Below the pieces are notes generated by a model that was not told the DNA's origin, did not search any database, and worked only from the letters and a program-made list of their open reading frames with translations. Positions 45,598 through 56,115 of a DNA stretch of 64,000 nt are shown piece after piece (position 1 is the first letter of the stretch; each line of letters starts with the position of its first letter). The position numbers were made by a program, and so were the translations under genes. The DNA lies in the NCBI GenBank assembly GCA_011109175.1, contig RDEW01000003.1, forward strand, positions 1,484,429 through 1,548,428, in the 5' to 3' direction. Origin of the DNA: Dicyema japonicum (taxonomy: Eukaryota > Dicyemida > Rhombozoa > Dicyemidae).

Positions 45598-45758
45598 TAC
45601 TACAACCACAAGAAACAACTCGTGAAAAAAGTTAAGTTAATTTTATTAATATATTAATTTAAAATTAATAATTAAAAATGTCAATATTTTTGAATTAATA
45701 AATAAAAGTAACAGAAAATTAAAAATTACAAATCACGAGTAATTTCCATGGATATATA
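45598..45758. promoter_or_regulatory. Short divergent intergenic region
   Basis: 161 bp separate the start codons of the two divergent genes at 45597 (-) and 45759 (+). It is AT-rich with ATTAATTTAAAATTAATAATT-type inverted sequence in the middle (about 45651-45672). It must contain both 5' leaders and, unless distant elements are used, both promoters. Confidence 0.5.
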
Positions 45759-47391
45759 ATGTTTTATGCGTCAGTACAACCCATTCAATCTGAACTCCCA
45801 AAACTCCCCAAAAAGACACAAACCAATGTTCAGAACAGTCCCAAGAAGAGTTACTTCGAAGATACCAAACAAGTGTTCTTCAGCACATCTCTGCCATCTG
45901 AGAATAAATTGATATCGAGAATAAATGACAACTTTTCGTCCACAGTTCGCCAACAGTATCTTACATACTCATTTGTAGTTTGGAGAGATCTCTTTCATTA
46001 ATTAAGGACGCTGAAGAATCAAAATCCATTGAATTGTTCGCTAAGGCTGGAAAACGACTGAGTAAGGCCATTTTCCTGAACCCTAACAACGACCACTTAT
46101 ATTTACTGAAGGGACGGTGCTTGAGGGAGGTCGGGGACTTTAAGGAGTCCTTAAAATACTACAACATTGCTAACAAAATAGACGTGAATAATAAAACTCA
46201 GTTTATCACATCTAAACTGGATTTTGCCAGATCTCTTTTTGATAACAAAATATATGCAGAAGCACGTGTCTTGGCAGAGGATTGTTTAGAAAAGGATCCG
46301 GAGAATTCCAGGGCTCAGCTAATTATGTATTTTGGCTAAGTGATCGTAGTATTGAGATCACAGCCTTCGACGACTCAAAGAATGACTTCGACGATCAAAT
46401 CAAATCTTTTATAGAAAAATTTGGGGAGACAAAGGAACTTCTCCAGGTTTTGCTGAAAAGGACCAAGACTCGGGAGTCCCTGTACCAGTCTGATGTGTTC
46501 CTACGCATGGCCCAGCAGTACCAAGAGACCAAGGACCTCGAAATGAGAGGTGCCGAGAACCACAACCTAGCAAAACGATTCTTATTGTCAAACAAGCTTA
46601 CCTACGCCCTCAATCAGATTACTTCTGCCGTAAAACTCTGTCCGATGAACCCCCAAATGCACGTGACAAAGTTCCACCAAAATGTGACCTCATAGAGGCG
46701 TCATTGACGAAAGAAGGGGAAATCTAGCACAGGCAGGCGCCTCCTATTTGGAAGCTTACCGCTTGTCAATGATGGGGGACAAAGAGGATGAGGCCTTTAC
46801 TTGCCACGTGAACAGACTGCTCAACAGATTAGCCGTCCGTTGCATGAAACAGAGGTTTTTAGAGGAAGCCTTCGACCTTCTCAATGTGGTCATTCAAAGC
46901 TCACAAAATTATCAGTTTTACCTTAACAGAGCCCGTGATTAATATTCTTTAAAGTAGAGTGTCTCCAAATGATGGAGGAGTACGAAATGGCAATTGAGGA
47001 CTACAACGAGGCAATTGACCACGTGGACTTAAAAGCAGAGGCAGCTGATATCAAAGAGAGGCTCTCACACTGCTACTATGAGTTTGGAGTGAAGAAATTT
47101 GAGAGAAAACAGTATGAAAGCGCAGATGAGTTTTTTACCAAGGCGATTGAGCTTAATGGAAAGGAAGACTATTATTTAAGGAGATCGAACTGCAGGATTT
47201 TGCAAAAGGTAAAATGGTGGCCCTACCCATAGAAATTTGAACTGGCAGTGGAGGACGCAGTTTGTGCTGTGAAAATGATGAATTGTCAGGAGGACTGTAT
47301 TGAAGAAATCAAATTTGGATTGCCACATAAGCTTAACAAAAATAATATCAAAATTAATAATATTTGTAACAGATTAATCAATAACAAATAA
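45759..47391 (+). CDS. Tetratricopeptide-repeat protein, about 505 aa
   Basis: Six exons join in frame over introns of 23, 23, 25, 20 and 24 bp. After a low-complexity N-terminus (MFYASVQPIQSELPKLPKKT) come TPR-type helices: AGKRLSKAIFLNPNNDHLYL, FKESLKYYNIANKIDVNN, AEARVLAEDCLEKDPENSRA, YALNQITSAVKLCPMNPQMH, LEEAFDLLNVVIQSSQNYQF, YEMAIEDYNEAIDHVDLKAE, YESADEFFTKAIELNGKEDY and FELAVEDAVCAVKMMNCQED. No J domain or TM segment. It has some likeness to TTC16-type TPR proteins, but that is only an impression. TPR proteins are scaffolds in multiprotein complexes. The frame is intact throughout. Confidence 0.8.
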
Positions 47392-47426
47392 ATACTTTTA
47401 TAATTGAAAAAATATTTTTTGCTGAT

Positions 47427-49660
47427 GTGTGGTTTTTTGTAGAGCTGAAAATACTGTGTTGCTTGATCATGTCTATTATAAATCCTGCTTCTATTAAAAA
47501 TCCCTCCTGTTCTCCCCTTACTGTCTGCTCTACCCAAGATAATCATTGTTCCATCATAGATCATCTCTTTTATACCCTCGAATATCCATGTTCTGCTGTG
47601 GACTATCTTTGTTCTACTAGTTATCCATCTAGTTTTACTATAGATTATCCAGTTTCTACTATAAATCCCTCCAGTTGTAGTAGTGCTTCCCTCAAAACAA
47701 CCCGCGAAGCTGTTAATTGTAAGAAATGCCTTTTATCAAACGCCCTGAAACTGGTGGTGTTCTGCACCCAATGCTCATGTTATTTCCATATCGGATGCGT
47801 AAAATTATCCAAGAAAATTGGAAATCTTAAAATTTGGACTTGTCATTCATGCATTTTTCGATCCGTTCGAAAACTTTCACTCTCCAGCTCTCTGCTCTGA
47901 GACCGAATCCCCATCCCTATAGCTGTGAGGATCACTAAGGCAGAAACTCTTTCACGCCTAATTCTGCCATTTCTTCTAGACATCCTGAAGACTGCTAGTA
48001 CCCAGATCAGGAGTAATGTCAATTATGACTGTTGATCTGGATACCTCGCTTGAAGACCGTGGTATCCCCTTACAAGAATGGGAGAATATTATGGTGTCCT
48101 CAATAAAAAATAATCTCCAGAGAAGAATAGAGCGAAAACTCATTGAAGGGGATACCTGCGCCGCCTTCAGAATGGTTTAGTCAAATGACACTATTGCCTT
48201 CTATTCGGCCTCAACCTTGGACACTATCGTTAGGAAACACTCCTTGAGGCCAATAGACCATATTATTGTTGCCCTACCTTGCAGTCTTCCCGTCCTGTTA
48301 TTTCCGAGGAGTCATTTGCTAACGGAATTCGATCCTTCCACAGCTCCAGCAGCGGGGGATTGGTGGCTTACGACCTGGGCACGTAAAAATGTGATCTTCA
48401 AAAGCACTGCCGAGACGGTAAGAAACATAATTATAAATTTAACCAACAGACTACTCTTTTGAGAGGAACCTTATTCAATGCTCTTTTACACACATTCAAC
48501 GTTGTATTCGTCAAATTGCCTTAGGGAATTACTTTAGACGTTTAGCATTAATGATTTCAGAGAAACTTGTATGCAACCGTTTGAGTGGGGGATGTCTCCA
48601 ACCCAGCTTGCATTTGTCTCTCATGGATGTGAGGCCGCCATTCATTCAACACGCTTGTTTGCCTCCTCCTGTAATCTCAGAAAGCGCAAGCTAGATCATC
48701 AATGCATTCAATTTCCACAGGCGTGATCACATGTTAGAGTAATGTGTTCATAGAACACCTGAAAAAGCTAAATTTATCCATCCTTCTTATGGATTCGAGA
48801 GTTCGCTTGTCTTTGAGATCAAATTGTCGTCACTTCGACTGATGTTCAGCAAGGTGATCCTGTTGTACCACTCTTATTCTCCCTTACCAAGTTATTCAGA
48901 AGATTTCGGCTCCGCTTAATATTTGGTACCTATACGATGGAACGATTGGTGGAGACGCTTCGATTATCGACACTCTGGAAATAACTATTCGGAATATGCG
49001 AAAAACAGGGATTACAAATGTTAGCTTTCCACCGAAAGACTTTTCCATTGTCAAAAACCGTCTGGAATATTTGTTGAGGAAGTCGAGACTTCTGTCACGG
49101 TTTTCCTCGGATGCCTTGTCCGAATTGGAAATATTTACGAAGAAGAGTCGATTCGTTCCGTTTCATTACGGAAAAGTTTAGAACTCTTGAAGGACACATC
49201 CCTTTTCTTAATGAAAAATAACGATTTTGTTCCCAAGATGATCTTCTCATTACGAAGTCCCCCTTGTTTCCACAAGTCTGATTCTCTCAAATCTCTGAAG
49301 GATCTTATCAGACAAACGACTAAAGAAATTTTCAATATCCGATTTGATATCACTGGCTGGTTCCAAGAAAAGCTCTCGATAAGGTTTGGGGAGTAGGTTT
49401 GAGATCTGCCGATTTTGGCTATTCCAGGATACCTGTCGTCCCTCGCAAGCTGTTGTGGTTTAACCAACTCAGTCTAAACACGTTTGTGCAGCAGTGGACA
49501 ACAATCGGACTAGGTGTCCTTAAGAACTTCCGCAGCGAGTCCTGCTGAAGATTCGAAATGGAGAAAGTACCTATAGAATACCTAACTTCTTCATCGACAA
49601 ACGAAAGTGCTGCCTTCCAATGCACCTCACTTGGGGCACTATTGGATGACGACGTCACGA
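47427..49660 (+). mobile_element. LINE-F: PHD-type ORF1 and decayed RT
   Basis: ORF 47427-47900 has a Ser/Thr/Tyr/Pro-rich stretch with imperfect repeats (DYLCSTSYPSSFTIDYPVST) and then a PHD-like zinc finger: CKKC, CTQCSCYFHIGC, TCHSC (Cys4-His-Cys3). Downstream, broken frames give an RT: 'RRIERKLIEGDTCAAFRM', 'NDTIAFYSASTLDTIVRKHS', 'YFRRLALMISEKLV', 'QLAFVSHGCEAAIHSTRLFA', 'WYLYDGTIGGDASIIDTLEI' (catalytic box region, Asp-Asp now Tyr-Asp) and 'KTGITNVSFPPKDFSIV'. The GGCEA and DGTxGG boxes mark one particular non-LTR RT group. Inactive. Confidence 0.65.
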
Positions 49661-49717
49661 GAAGTTAGGTTTGCGTCCGACATCACGAGCTGACAACCAT
49701 ATGATGCCATAATATTA

Positions 49718-50040
49718 TTAAAACCAAGAATCACTGACAAATTAAAAGGGGACGTCATGTGATTCCGGCCTCCTTAAGGAGCCGTATCATCCTTTCTCTG
49801 TGTTCGTCCCGAACCGACGCACTTGCTGTATATACGAGATACTTTTAGTTCTCCTCACAAGTTCCTCGAACGGAGTTAGTTATTAGCCGGTGAGAAGAAA
49901 CTTTTAGGGTCCCAGTGACTGCTGCTTGGATTGATTTTCTTCAGGTTCGTATAGGACAGGTTATCCCCCATGCACAGCCATAGCTGATTGTCGCTTGTAT
50001 ATATTGCCATAGTGAGCCTAACACGTAAGACTATGTAGTA
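49718..50040 (-). mobile_element. LINE-A 3' fragment
   Basis: Minus-strand RT thumb remnants (YIQATISYGCAWG, CPIRTKIN-like pieces) and the sister-subfamily 3' end (CAGTGATTCTTGGTTTTAAT) match 32579-32940. Confidence 0.6.
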
Positions 50041-50149
50041 ATTTGTATTTAAATTTATTAACTTTAATAATTCAAAATTATTATTGACTTTAAATTCTGT
50101 TGATAATACTGTTTTTTAAATAGTCGTATTCTTCCGGTTTTAAATAAAT

Positions 50150-52265
50150 CTATTTACTTACAAAAATTACAGATTTATTACTCATTCCTTTCACAGTCGA
50201 AAATATGTCCTTTCTAATTAAATTCGCAACATCATCCTTTATATAATTTTCACGTCTGATGTGTTTCACATATTTGTAAATTAACAAAATCACCAAAAAC
50301 AATAACCCCAAAGACACGACGGCAATCAAAACTCTAGTTTTTAGGGTTTCCGTGAATACTAATTTGTGTGCTTTTTCTTTTTCGATTCTTACATACGTTT
50401 TATCCGTGAAATTCAAATTTCCACAATCAACTGCGACGATGATTAACGTGATTTTAGTGGATGAAAGACTAGAACAGTCGATGCAATAAATCCTCCCATT
50501 ATCCACGTGAATAATAACGATTTCATTTCGGTCCGTAGATACTTGCTCAATGGTATATTCGGTCACATTATTCGGGGAAATATCTCTGTCCACCGCAATG
50601 ACTATTCCCAGAAGTTCTGTAAAGTTATTGACTTTAAAAAAATATTCTTTACTAGGAAATAGTGGGGGATTGTCGTTAACATCGGTTACTATCAATTTGA
50701 TTTTGTATTCGTTTACATAAAACATGTATAAATCCTCTTCCTCTCTATCAAACGATACTTTTGAGTATAATCTCCCCCTTTCTATTTTAATGAACTGATT
50801 AGAAAATGTCTCATTTTCAGTAAATGTCTTCATTTTCCCTATAAAGTGTCCAATTGGAGAGTTCTCGGATACTCTAAATGTATATTCTTGGTTATAATAA
50901 GTTCCCCCAATATTAAATCTTTCAATAAACTCAAGTTTCTGTGATTTTGAATCATCAAGACATGTTATCTTGCATGTGATATCATTGGAATTATTATTTA
51001 TCACATTACTGAGAACGATATACTGTCTCAGTCTGTGAGTATAAAGTAATCTCAGAGATATATCATCAACAGAACAGCTCATGTAGCCCATCGACATGAA
51101 TTTTGGTTGGTATATCACAAAATATGCTAAGGGAATACTGCGTGGAATGGTTATGGGTACTGTTTTTCTTTTAAATTTGAAGAAAATGGTTGGAGTTACT
51201 TGCTTAACAAAGTCTAAATAAATTATTGCCTTTGAAGTGGTCTTATCTGAGGGACCTAGTGCATCCCAGGCAATTAGACTGAGAATATAATAATTAATCA
51301 ATTTTGTCTCGATTTTGTTAAAGCAAATAAGTCCTGTCGTCTAATCTAATAATATATAAATTACCGCGTTTATGTTGAACACATCTCTGTAATACCACGG
51401 AGTTGAATCAGATATACTATATGACACGTGGTTGTCCAAGTCTTCGTCAATTGCATGGACGAACCCAATTGGTACGGAATTATTAAAAAGGCTGAATTTG
51501 GTGTGGTTTAATGTAAAAAAATATTGGGAATAATCGAATTTAGGGGAATTATCATTGACATCCACAATATTCGCGTGAATTATCATTGAGCCAGATTTTG
51601 AAGGAGTTCCCTTGTCGTAAGCAGTCAATAAAATGAAAATGTTCTTTTCCTTCAAACAATTTAAATTTACCACCTTTTCGTAATCAAACATTCTAGTGGG
51701 ACTAATATACATTTGCACATTTCCATGAGAATCATTCACAAATTTCAATATAAATGAATCAGTGTCGTTTATGGTATAATTAGATATCCCATAGTGCTGA
51801 TCGAGGTCAATGGCTGGGGCAAGTCGGAAAAGATCTCCAATTGTATTCTCAACAATCTAACATCAAAATTACTCTTACGTGAATTTTAAATAATTTTGTT
51901 GAAAAGTATGGAAAGTTGTCGTTTTTATCAATTACAACCAAGGATGCTGATATTGTGATATTATATGTGAGATAAATCTGCATCTCTAGAGAGCACTCAA
52001 GTTGGCCTTTCAAATTTGGACAAATATCCTCTCTGTCGAACGTTTTAGTGGACTCGATGTCACCACTATGCGAATCGACAGTAATGAAGCCGGAATATGT
52101 GATTTGTCCAGGACCTATTAGAATTACTGTTGGAAAATTTAGCTTTTTTATATGAGGGAAATCTGAAAAAATATTTCCTATAATAATTTTTGGGGGCTCC
52201 TCTTCGATAATTGAATAAGTAACTGTAAATTGTAGAGTTTTCAGAAATAAGCAGAATTGCAACAT
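50150..52265 (-). CDS. Protocadherin-like cell-adhesion protein, 689 aa
   Basis: Single-pass membrane protein of the cadherin family, binding Ca2+ and mediating homophilic or heterophilic adhesion. Three exons (introns of 22 bp near 51860 and 24 bp near 51345). A signal peptide (MLQFCLFLKTLQFTVTYS) is followed by extracellular cadherin repeats marked by the Ca2+-binding motifs TFDREDICPN (DRE), VVIDKNDNFPYFS, NIVDVNDNSPKFD and VTDVNDNPPLFPS (DxNDN) and AIDLDQHYGIS (DxD). A TM helix (VLIAVVSLGLLFLVILLIYK) precedes a short cytoplasmic tail of about 50 residues without a catenin-binding region. This is short for a protocadherin (usually six or seven repeats); I see four to five repeats. The frame is intact. 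Confidence 0.9.
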
Positions 52266-52655
52266 TTAATTAAGAGTTTCGTGCTGGGTCCGTTATAAAA
52301 TGATCGGACACATAAATCAATATTTTTTATCTTTAGAAGAAATTGTTTGAAAGTGAATATTTTAGTTTCAAAAAGCCACATGACAACAAATGAGACCACG
52401 CGGCAAAATATTTGAAAAGTTAATTTATTATAATTAAATTAATGGATATTTGTTATTAACATTAATTTTAATGTTTCATTAATTAAATTATTTTATTAAC
52501 GTTTATTATGTTTCATTAAATTACATTTTGAGACAAACAAAATTTTATTAACATCATCGACAATAGGTCATGCAATGTGAATTTAATTAGCTTTGTTTGT
52601 GTAAATTATAGTAATTGCTTGTCATGTGCAGCCGTCTTTAATTAATTTTCTTATT
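52266..52655. other. AT-rich upstream region of the protocadherin
   Basis: Contains several ATTAATTTAA/TTTATTAAC-like tracts; no gene or named repeat seen. Confidence 0.3.
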
Positions 52656-52659
52656 TAAT

Positions 52660-53050
52660 GGATTTTTGTAATTTTATTATATTTGGAATATTTAGGACAC
52701 AAATATTTTTTGAAACTAAGACAATTGATGGATTAAGGATTTTTAGAGTCCTTGTTGTGATTGTCTTAGTTGGATCTCTAGGCGATTTGAAATGTCAGTA
52801 ACAGGTTGTCAACATTCATGACAAATCTAATTATCTATTTTTTTAAAGACCACGAATCATCAATAAGATGATCCTGGTTTCTTTCAATACCCTAATCTCT
52901 CAGTGTTTCTCTCGAAATCTCAAGCACTATCTGCATTCTCGTGTCACATGTGGATGTTTTGACAAAGGTAGTTGTCATTTGAGAATTTTACGAGTGATTT
53001 CTTATTTACATATCTCCTTATACTGGGCAAATAAATACAATATCTTATAA
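52660..53050 (+). CDS. Possible small membrane protein, two exons
   Basis: A frame starts MDFCNFIIFGIFRTQIFFET and contains one strongly hydrophobic stretch (FRVLVVIVLVGSLGDL). At a GTAACAGG donor it could splice over about 51 bp to PRIINKMILVSFNTLISQCF and on to a stop near 53050. The hydrophobic stretch suggests a TM segment, but no family is recognised and the splice is unproven. Confidence 0.22.
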
Positions 53051-53079
53051 TTCTAATTAACAAGACCGACTAAAGCAAG

Positions 53080-53484
53080 TTGAAGTATGACTTGCTAGCA
53101 AATGAACTTTCGCTGCTCTATGAATGCCAAGTGAAGATTATTCCAGTGGTTTTGACATGGGATGGAGTTGTCTCAAAATGCTTCAAGAATCATATGGATA
53201 AATTATCTATTGAAGAATCAACGAGGACTTACATCCAATCGGTTGTGCTGAAGAGAACGCTCGAAAGTATGCTCATTGAACATAAGCATGGGATTAAGGT
53301 ATACGATGAAGAGTACGCCTCTGCTACCTCCCAACTTGTGGAACTGGCATGCCGTGAGGACAGCCCACTGGACTCTAATGGAGATATTTTGACTGAATCT
53401 GATGTCGAGATGCGGAGTAACAGAGAGGTTATGGCACATTCTTCTTCTAAGAGAAGAAGAGGGATTACCAACAATCTGGATTAA
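53080..53484 (+). mobile_element. LINE C-terminal ORF (R4/NeSL-like)
   Basis: An uninterrupted 134-codon frame: 'KYDLLANELSLLYECQVKII', 'PVVLTWDGVVSKCFKNHM', 'YIQSVVLKRTLESML'. This is the end-of-polyprotein pattern (K-Y-x-x-L... V-x-I-x-P-V-V...) typical of R4/NeSL-type retrotransposons, after the RT. The 5' part is absent. Probably same broad group as the 56-58 kb LINE. Confidence 0.6.
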
Positions 53485-53989
53485 AATACGCTTAATTAGT
53501 TGATTTACTCGTTATTGTCTTAAAAAATAATTCAATTCTAATTATATTAAAAAACGAGAAAACATTTATTTACTTCCGATCCCTTCAAGTGAGGAAACCA
53601 GTGACTAATAGGTAATTGACTACAAAGAGGGAACGCTCCATGAGACCCGTCAGGTGCATCTGGTGTGGCACAAAATCGAAGGTGCACCCGTACAAAAGTA
53701 GACAGCATTATGGGATATCTAATATTCTAGTCATCTAGAAGACAGAGAAGGAAAAGTGGTATCAGATTCTGTTCGAATAGGATTGTAAATCCATGTGTTT
53801 ACACAACAGAGGTACGCAAAGTTGACATGAGCTTTCCCTTATGAAGTTCCGCTCCTGTCTTGTGCGAAAGACGAAAGTATTGAATAAAATAATACGTTAA
53901 AATGATTTTAATCAGTAATGAATACAAACAACATCATAAAATTAATATTTAATGTGAAAATGGTTTATCAGTTGATGTACCTAAAAAAT
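53485..53989. other. No feature recognised
   Basis: Between the LINE fragment and the TFIIA-gamma stop codon; short frames only. Confidence 0.3.
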
Positions 53990-54352
53990 TTATTGAAAAT
54001 TACTTTTTGCATCACAAGAGACAATTTTAAGAGTGTCCGCATTTACACAATCTGATGAATCTCTTAGATCCACATTTTCTAGAAAGAATGTCCAAACATT
54101 ATCACAAAAACGATATGTATTAAGTTTACCCTAAATAACTCATAGAAATACCCTTATAGAAACTCGATTACGGACTTTAGAAATCAATGTGTGATTTATA
54201 GACTTGTCGAATTGAAGCAGAATTTTGTCCGCCATAGAAGCTGTTATCTGACCATCCTAAAATATCAATATTATTTAAACATTTATCAAATCTTCCAAAG
54301 TTTCTTGGAGGCATATTCCAACTGTAGTTGTACGATAAAGCTGATAAGACAT
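53990..54352 (-). CDS. GTF2A2: Transcription initiation factor IIA gamma subunit
   Basis: Small TFIIA subunit that stabilises TBP on the TATA box at RNA polymerase II promoters. Three exons: [20 protein letters not shown] then DLIN; a 24-bp intron; [20 protein letters not shown] and [10 protein letters not shown]; a 21-bp intron; [20 protein letters not shown] and the end [15 protein letters not shown]-stop. This gives 105 residues (human 109) with the two family domains: an N-terminal four-helix-bundle half and a C-terminal beta-barrel half ([10 protein letters not shown] is nearly invariant). No disruption. No single exon is long enough to be noticed without splicing. Confidence 0.95.
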
Positions 54353-54542
54353 AACAAGCAAACAAAAAATCGTAACGCTATTTAAATTTAAAATTATTAA
54401 ATAAATTCATTAAATATTTTAATTATTTTAAATTTATTTTACTTTATTAACCTTGGGTCTTATTTTACTTTATTTTACTATATCCTTATTTTACTTTATT
54501 TTACTTCATTATTTGACAATTTTTTTAATTAAAGAAATTTTT

Positions 54543-55610
54543 GCGTGGCGTTATGTGGTTTACCAATTCTGTAAGTATTGGTAACTCCCAAAGGGCATCT
54601 AATGTTCCTCCAAAGAGAACCATTAAATGTTTACCTCTGAGGATATTTTTCCCGGCGGCACGCACTTTCAGCTACACGTTCTACAACTAAGTGTCAATGG
54701 AGTAAGGGGCAAAATATTGGAACTGTGCTCTTTCCTGGTCAAGCTGACGATCGATGTGGCTTTGATTAAAGAGACGAAACTCCCATTAAACATCCCTACC
54801 CCGTTGTTTCCTGGATACAAGTCAATACGACTAACCGGAAGAAGTGGGTGGAGGCCTACTTATTATATCGGAAAGACCTTAAATGTGTGGACATCACTTC
54901 AGTTGTGTAGAATATTTTAAGAGACGACGATGTTACTGAAATTAACGCAATCTCACTTGGAAATTTAAAAATTATCTTAGTAAACATCTACGTGCCTCCA
55001 TTTGGTTTTTATCCGAAGCACTACGCTATGCCCAATTTATCCACTGTGGCTTCCTTGAACGACGCAATCATTGGTAAAGATATCAGAGCCAAACACCCTC
55101 AGGCTCGAAAGTCAACTATTCGATACAAGAGGAAAAGTACTATCATCGCAGACAGGCCCTTTCACGGTCATGACCCGTCAAACATACAGATCAACTAACT
55201 TCCCTAGACATCACGCTTTGTTCTACCGGCTTGGCAGCAATATTGACCTGGTCGGTCACTTACAACTCAAAAAGTGACCACAATCCTATTCTTCTTAAGA
55301 TCAAGAGAGAAACTAACTGAGAGGAGGTCTTCAGAACAATTCAACTACAGACGTGCAGAATAGAGACTTTACCATCACTTACTGACAAACAACCTATTGC
55401 AGTAGCTTTACCTAGATGGCAGTACTTCCATGGAAAAAGAATTCGTTTATGTAAACCGCACTATCTTGGATGCGAGATCACTATCTGTGCCTAAACACTA
55501 CCTTAACTACGCCAGGTGATATGGTAGGTCTGCATTAATCAAGGAAAGAAACCGACTCAAAAAGTCTGCACGATTAACTACTGAGGATAAGCGTAGACTG
55601 AAGGCTTTGA
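54543..55610 (+). mobile_element. LINE-A, divergent subfamily, 5' part
   Basis: Starts GCGTGGCGTTATGTGGTTTACC (variant LINE-A 5' end). It codes a degenerate 2A region (SEDIFPGGTH in place of SGDIEQNPGP), then the endonuclease: LHVLQLSVNGVRGKILEL, DVALIKETKLPL, and KIILVNIYVPPFGFYPKHYA. Frames break repeatedly and stop near a SINE-L insertion; RT is not seen. Confidence 0.7.
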
Positions 55611-55617
55611 ACAATTC

Positions 55618-55947
55618 TTCAGCGTGGCCCATGTGGTGCTACGTGGCTAATTGGTTGAAGTTCTCTGATTGTTTTGTTTGTTCCTCCCCTTTCCCTTCCA
55701 ATTATAGTGGCGACATGTGATCCACCTGTCTAGGTGGCTTCCAGTGCCAGGCCGGCACGAAAAAGGATCATTTGCTCTCCCCCACTCCACTGGAGGGGTT
55801 TCCACAACTGCATGTATGGACGTCATTTACCCTTTATGCTGATTCCGGATGGACTCTGTAGAAATGGAAACTGGATACACTTAATTAGTTGTTTACTTTA
55901 ACTTCTTTCTCGGTGTATCCGGGGTTAATAAATTAAATTAATTAAAA
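55618..55947 (+). mobile_element. SINE-L copy 4
   Basis: Full-length: GCGTGGCCCATGTGGTGCTA head, middle GTGGCGACATGTGATCCACC, GCCAGGCCGGCACGAAAAAG, and 3' end TCTCGGTGTATCCGGGGTTA with an A/T tail. It lies at the truncated end of the 54.5 kb LINE-A. Confidence 0.8.
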
Positions 55948-55964
55948 CTGGCTAATTAAAGTCA

Positions 55965-56115
55965 CCTCAGGGCATTCTCCTGTTAGTTACCATTGTATTA
56001 TATTTTATTAAGTTTTAGGGTTTAGATATAATTACTCTGTCATTGTTTATCATTTCCCAAAATTCTACGTTTCCTTCAGTTTTTACGATTATTCAGGTTT
56101 CTACTTTAATTCCTG
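55965..56115 (+). pseudogene. Fragment of a paralogue of the 4-TM gene at 61.0 kb
   Basis: GGCATTCTCCTG (exon 1 end), a 24-bp intron-like GTATTATATTTTATTAAGTT(TTAG), and an exon with TTTACGATTATTCAGGT match the 61001 gene's exon 1 end, first intron and second exon in order. Only about 150 bp remain, cut by SINE-L on the left and by LINE-E on the right. Confidence 0.7.

Noticed and set aside
52660-53050. Idea that this frame is a copper transporter of the SLC31 type
   Set aside because: Only a hydrophobic segment is shared in style; the Met-x3-Met and Gly-x3-Gly signatures are not found.
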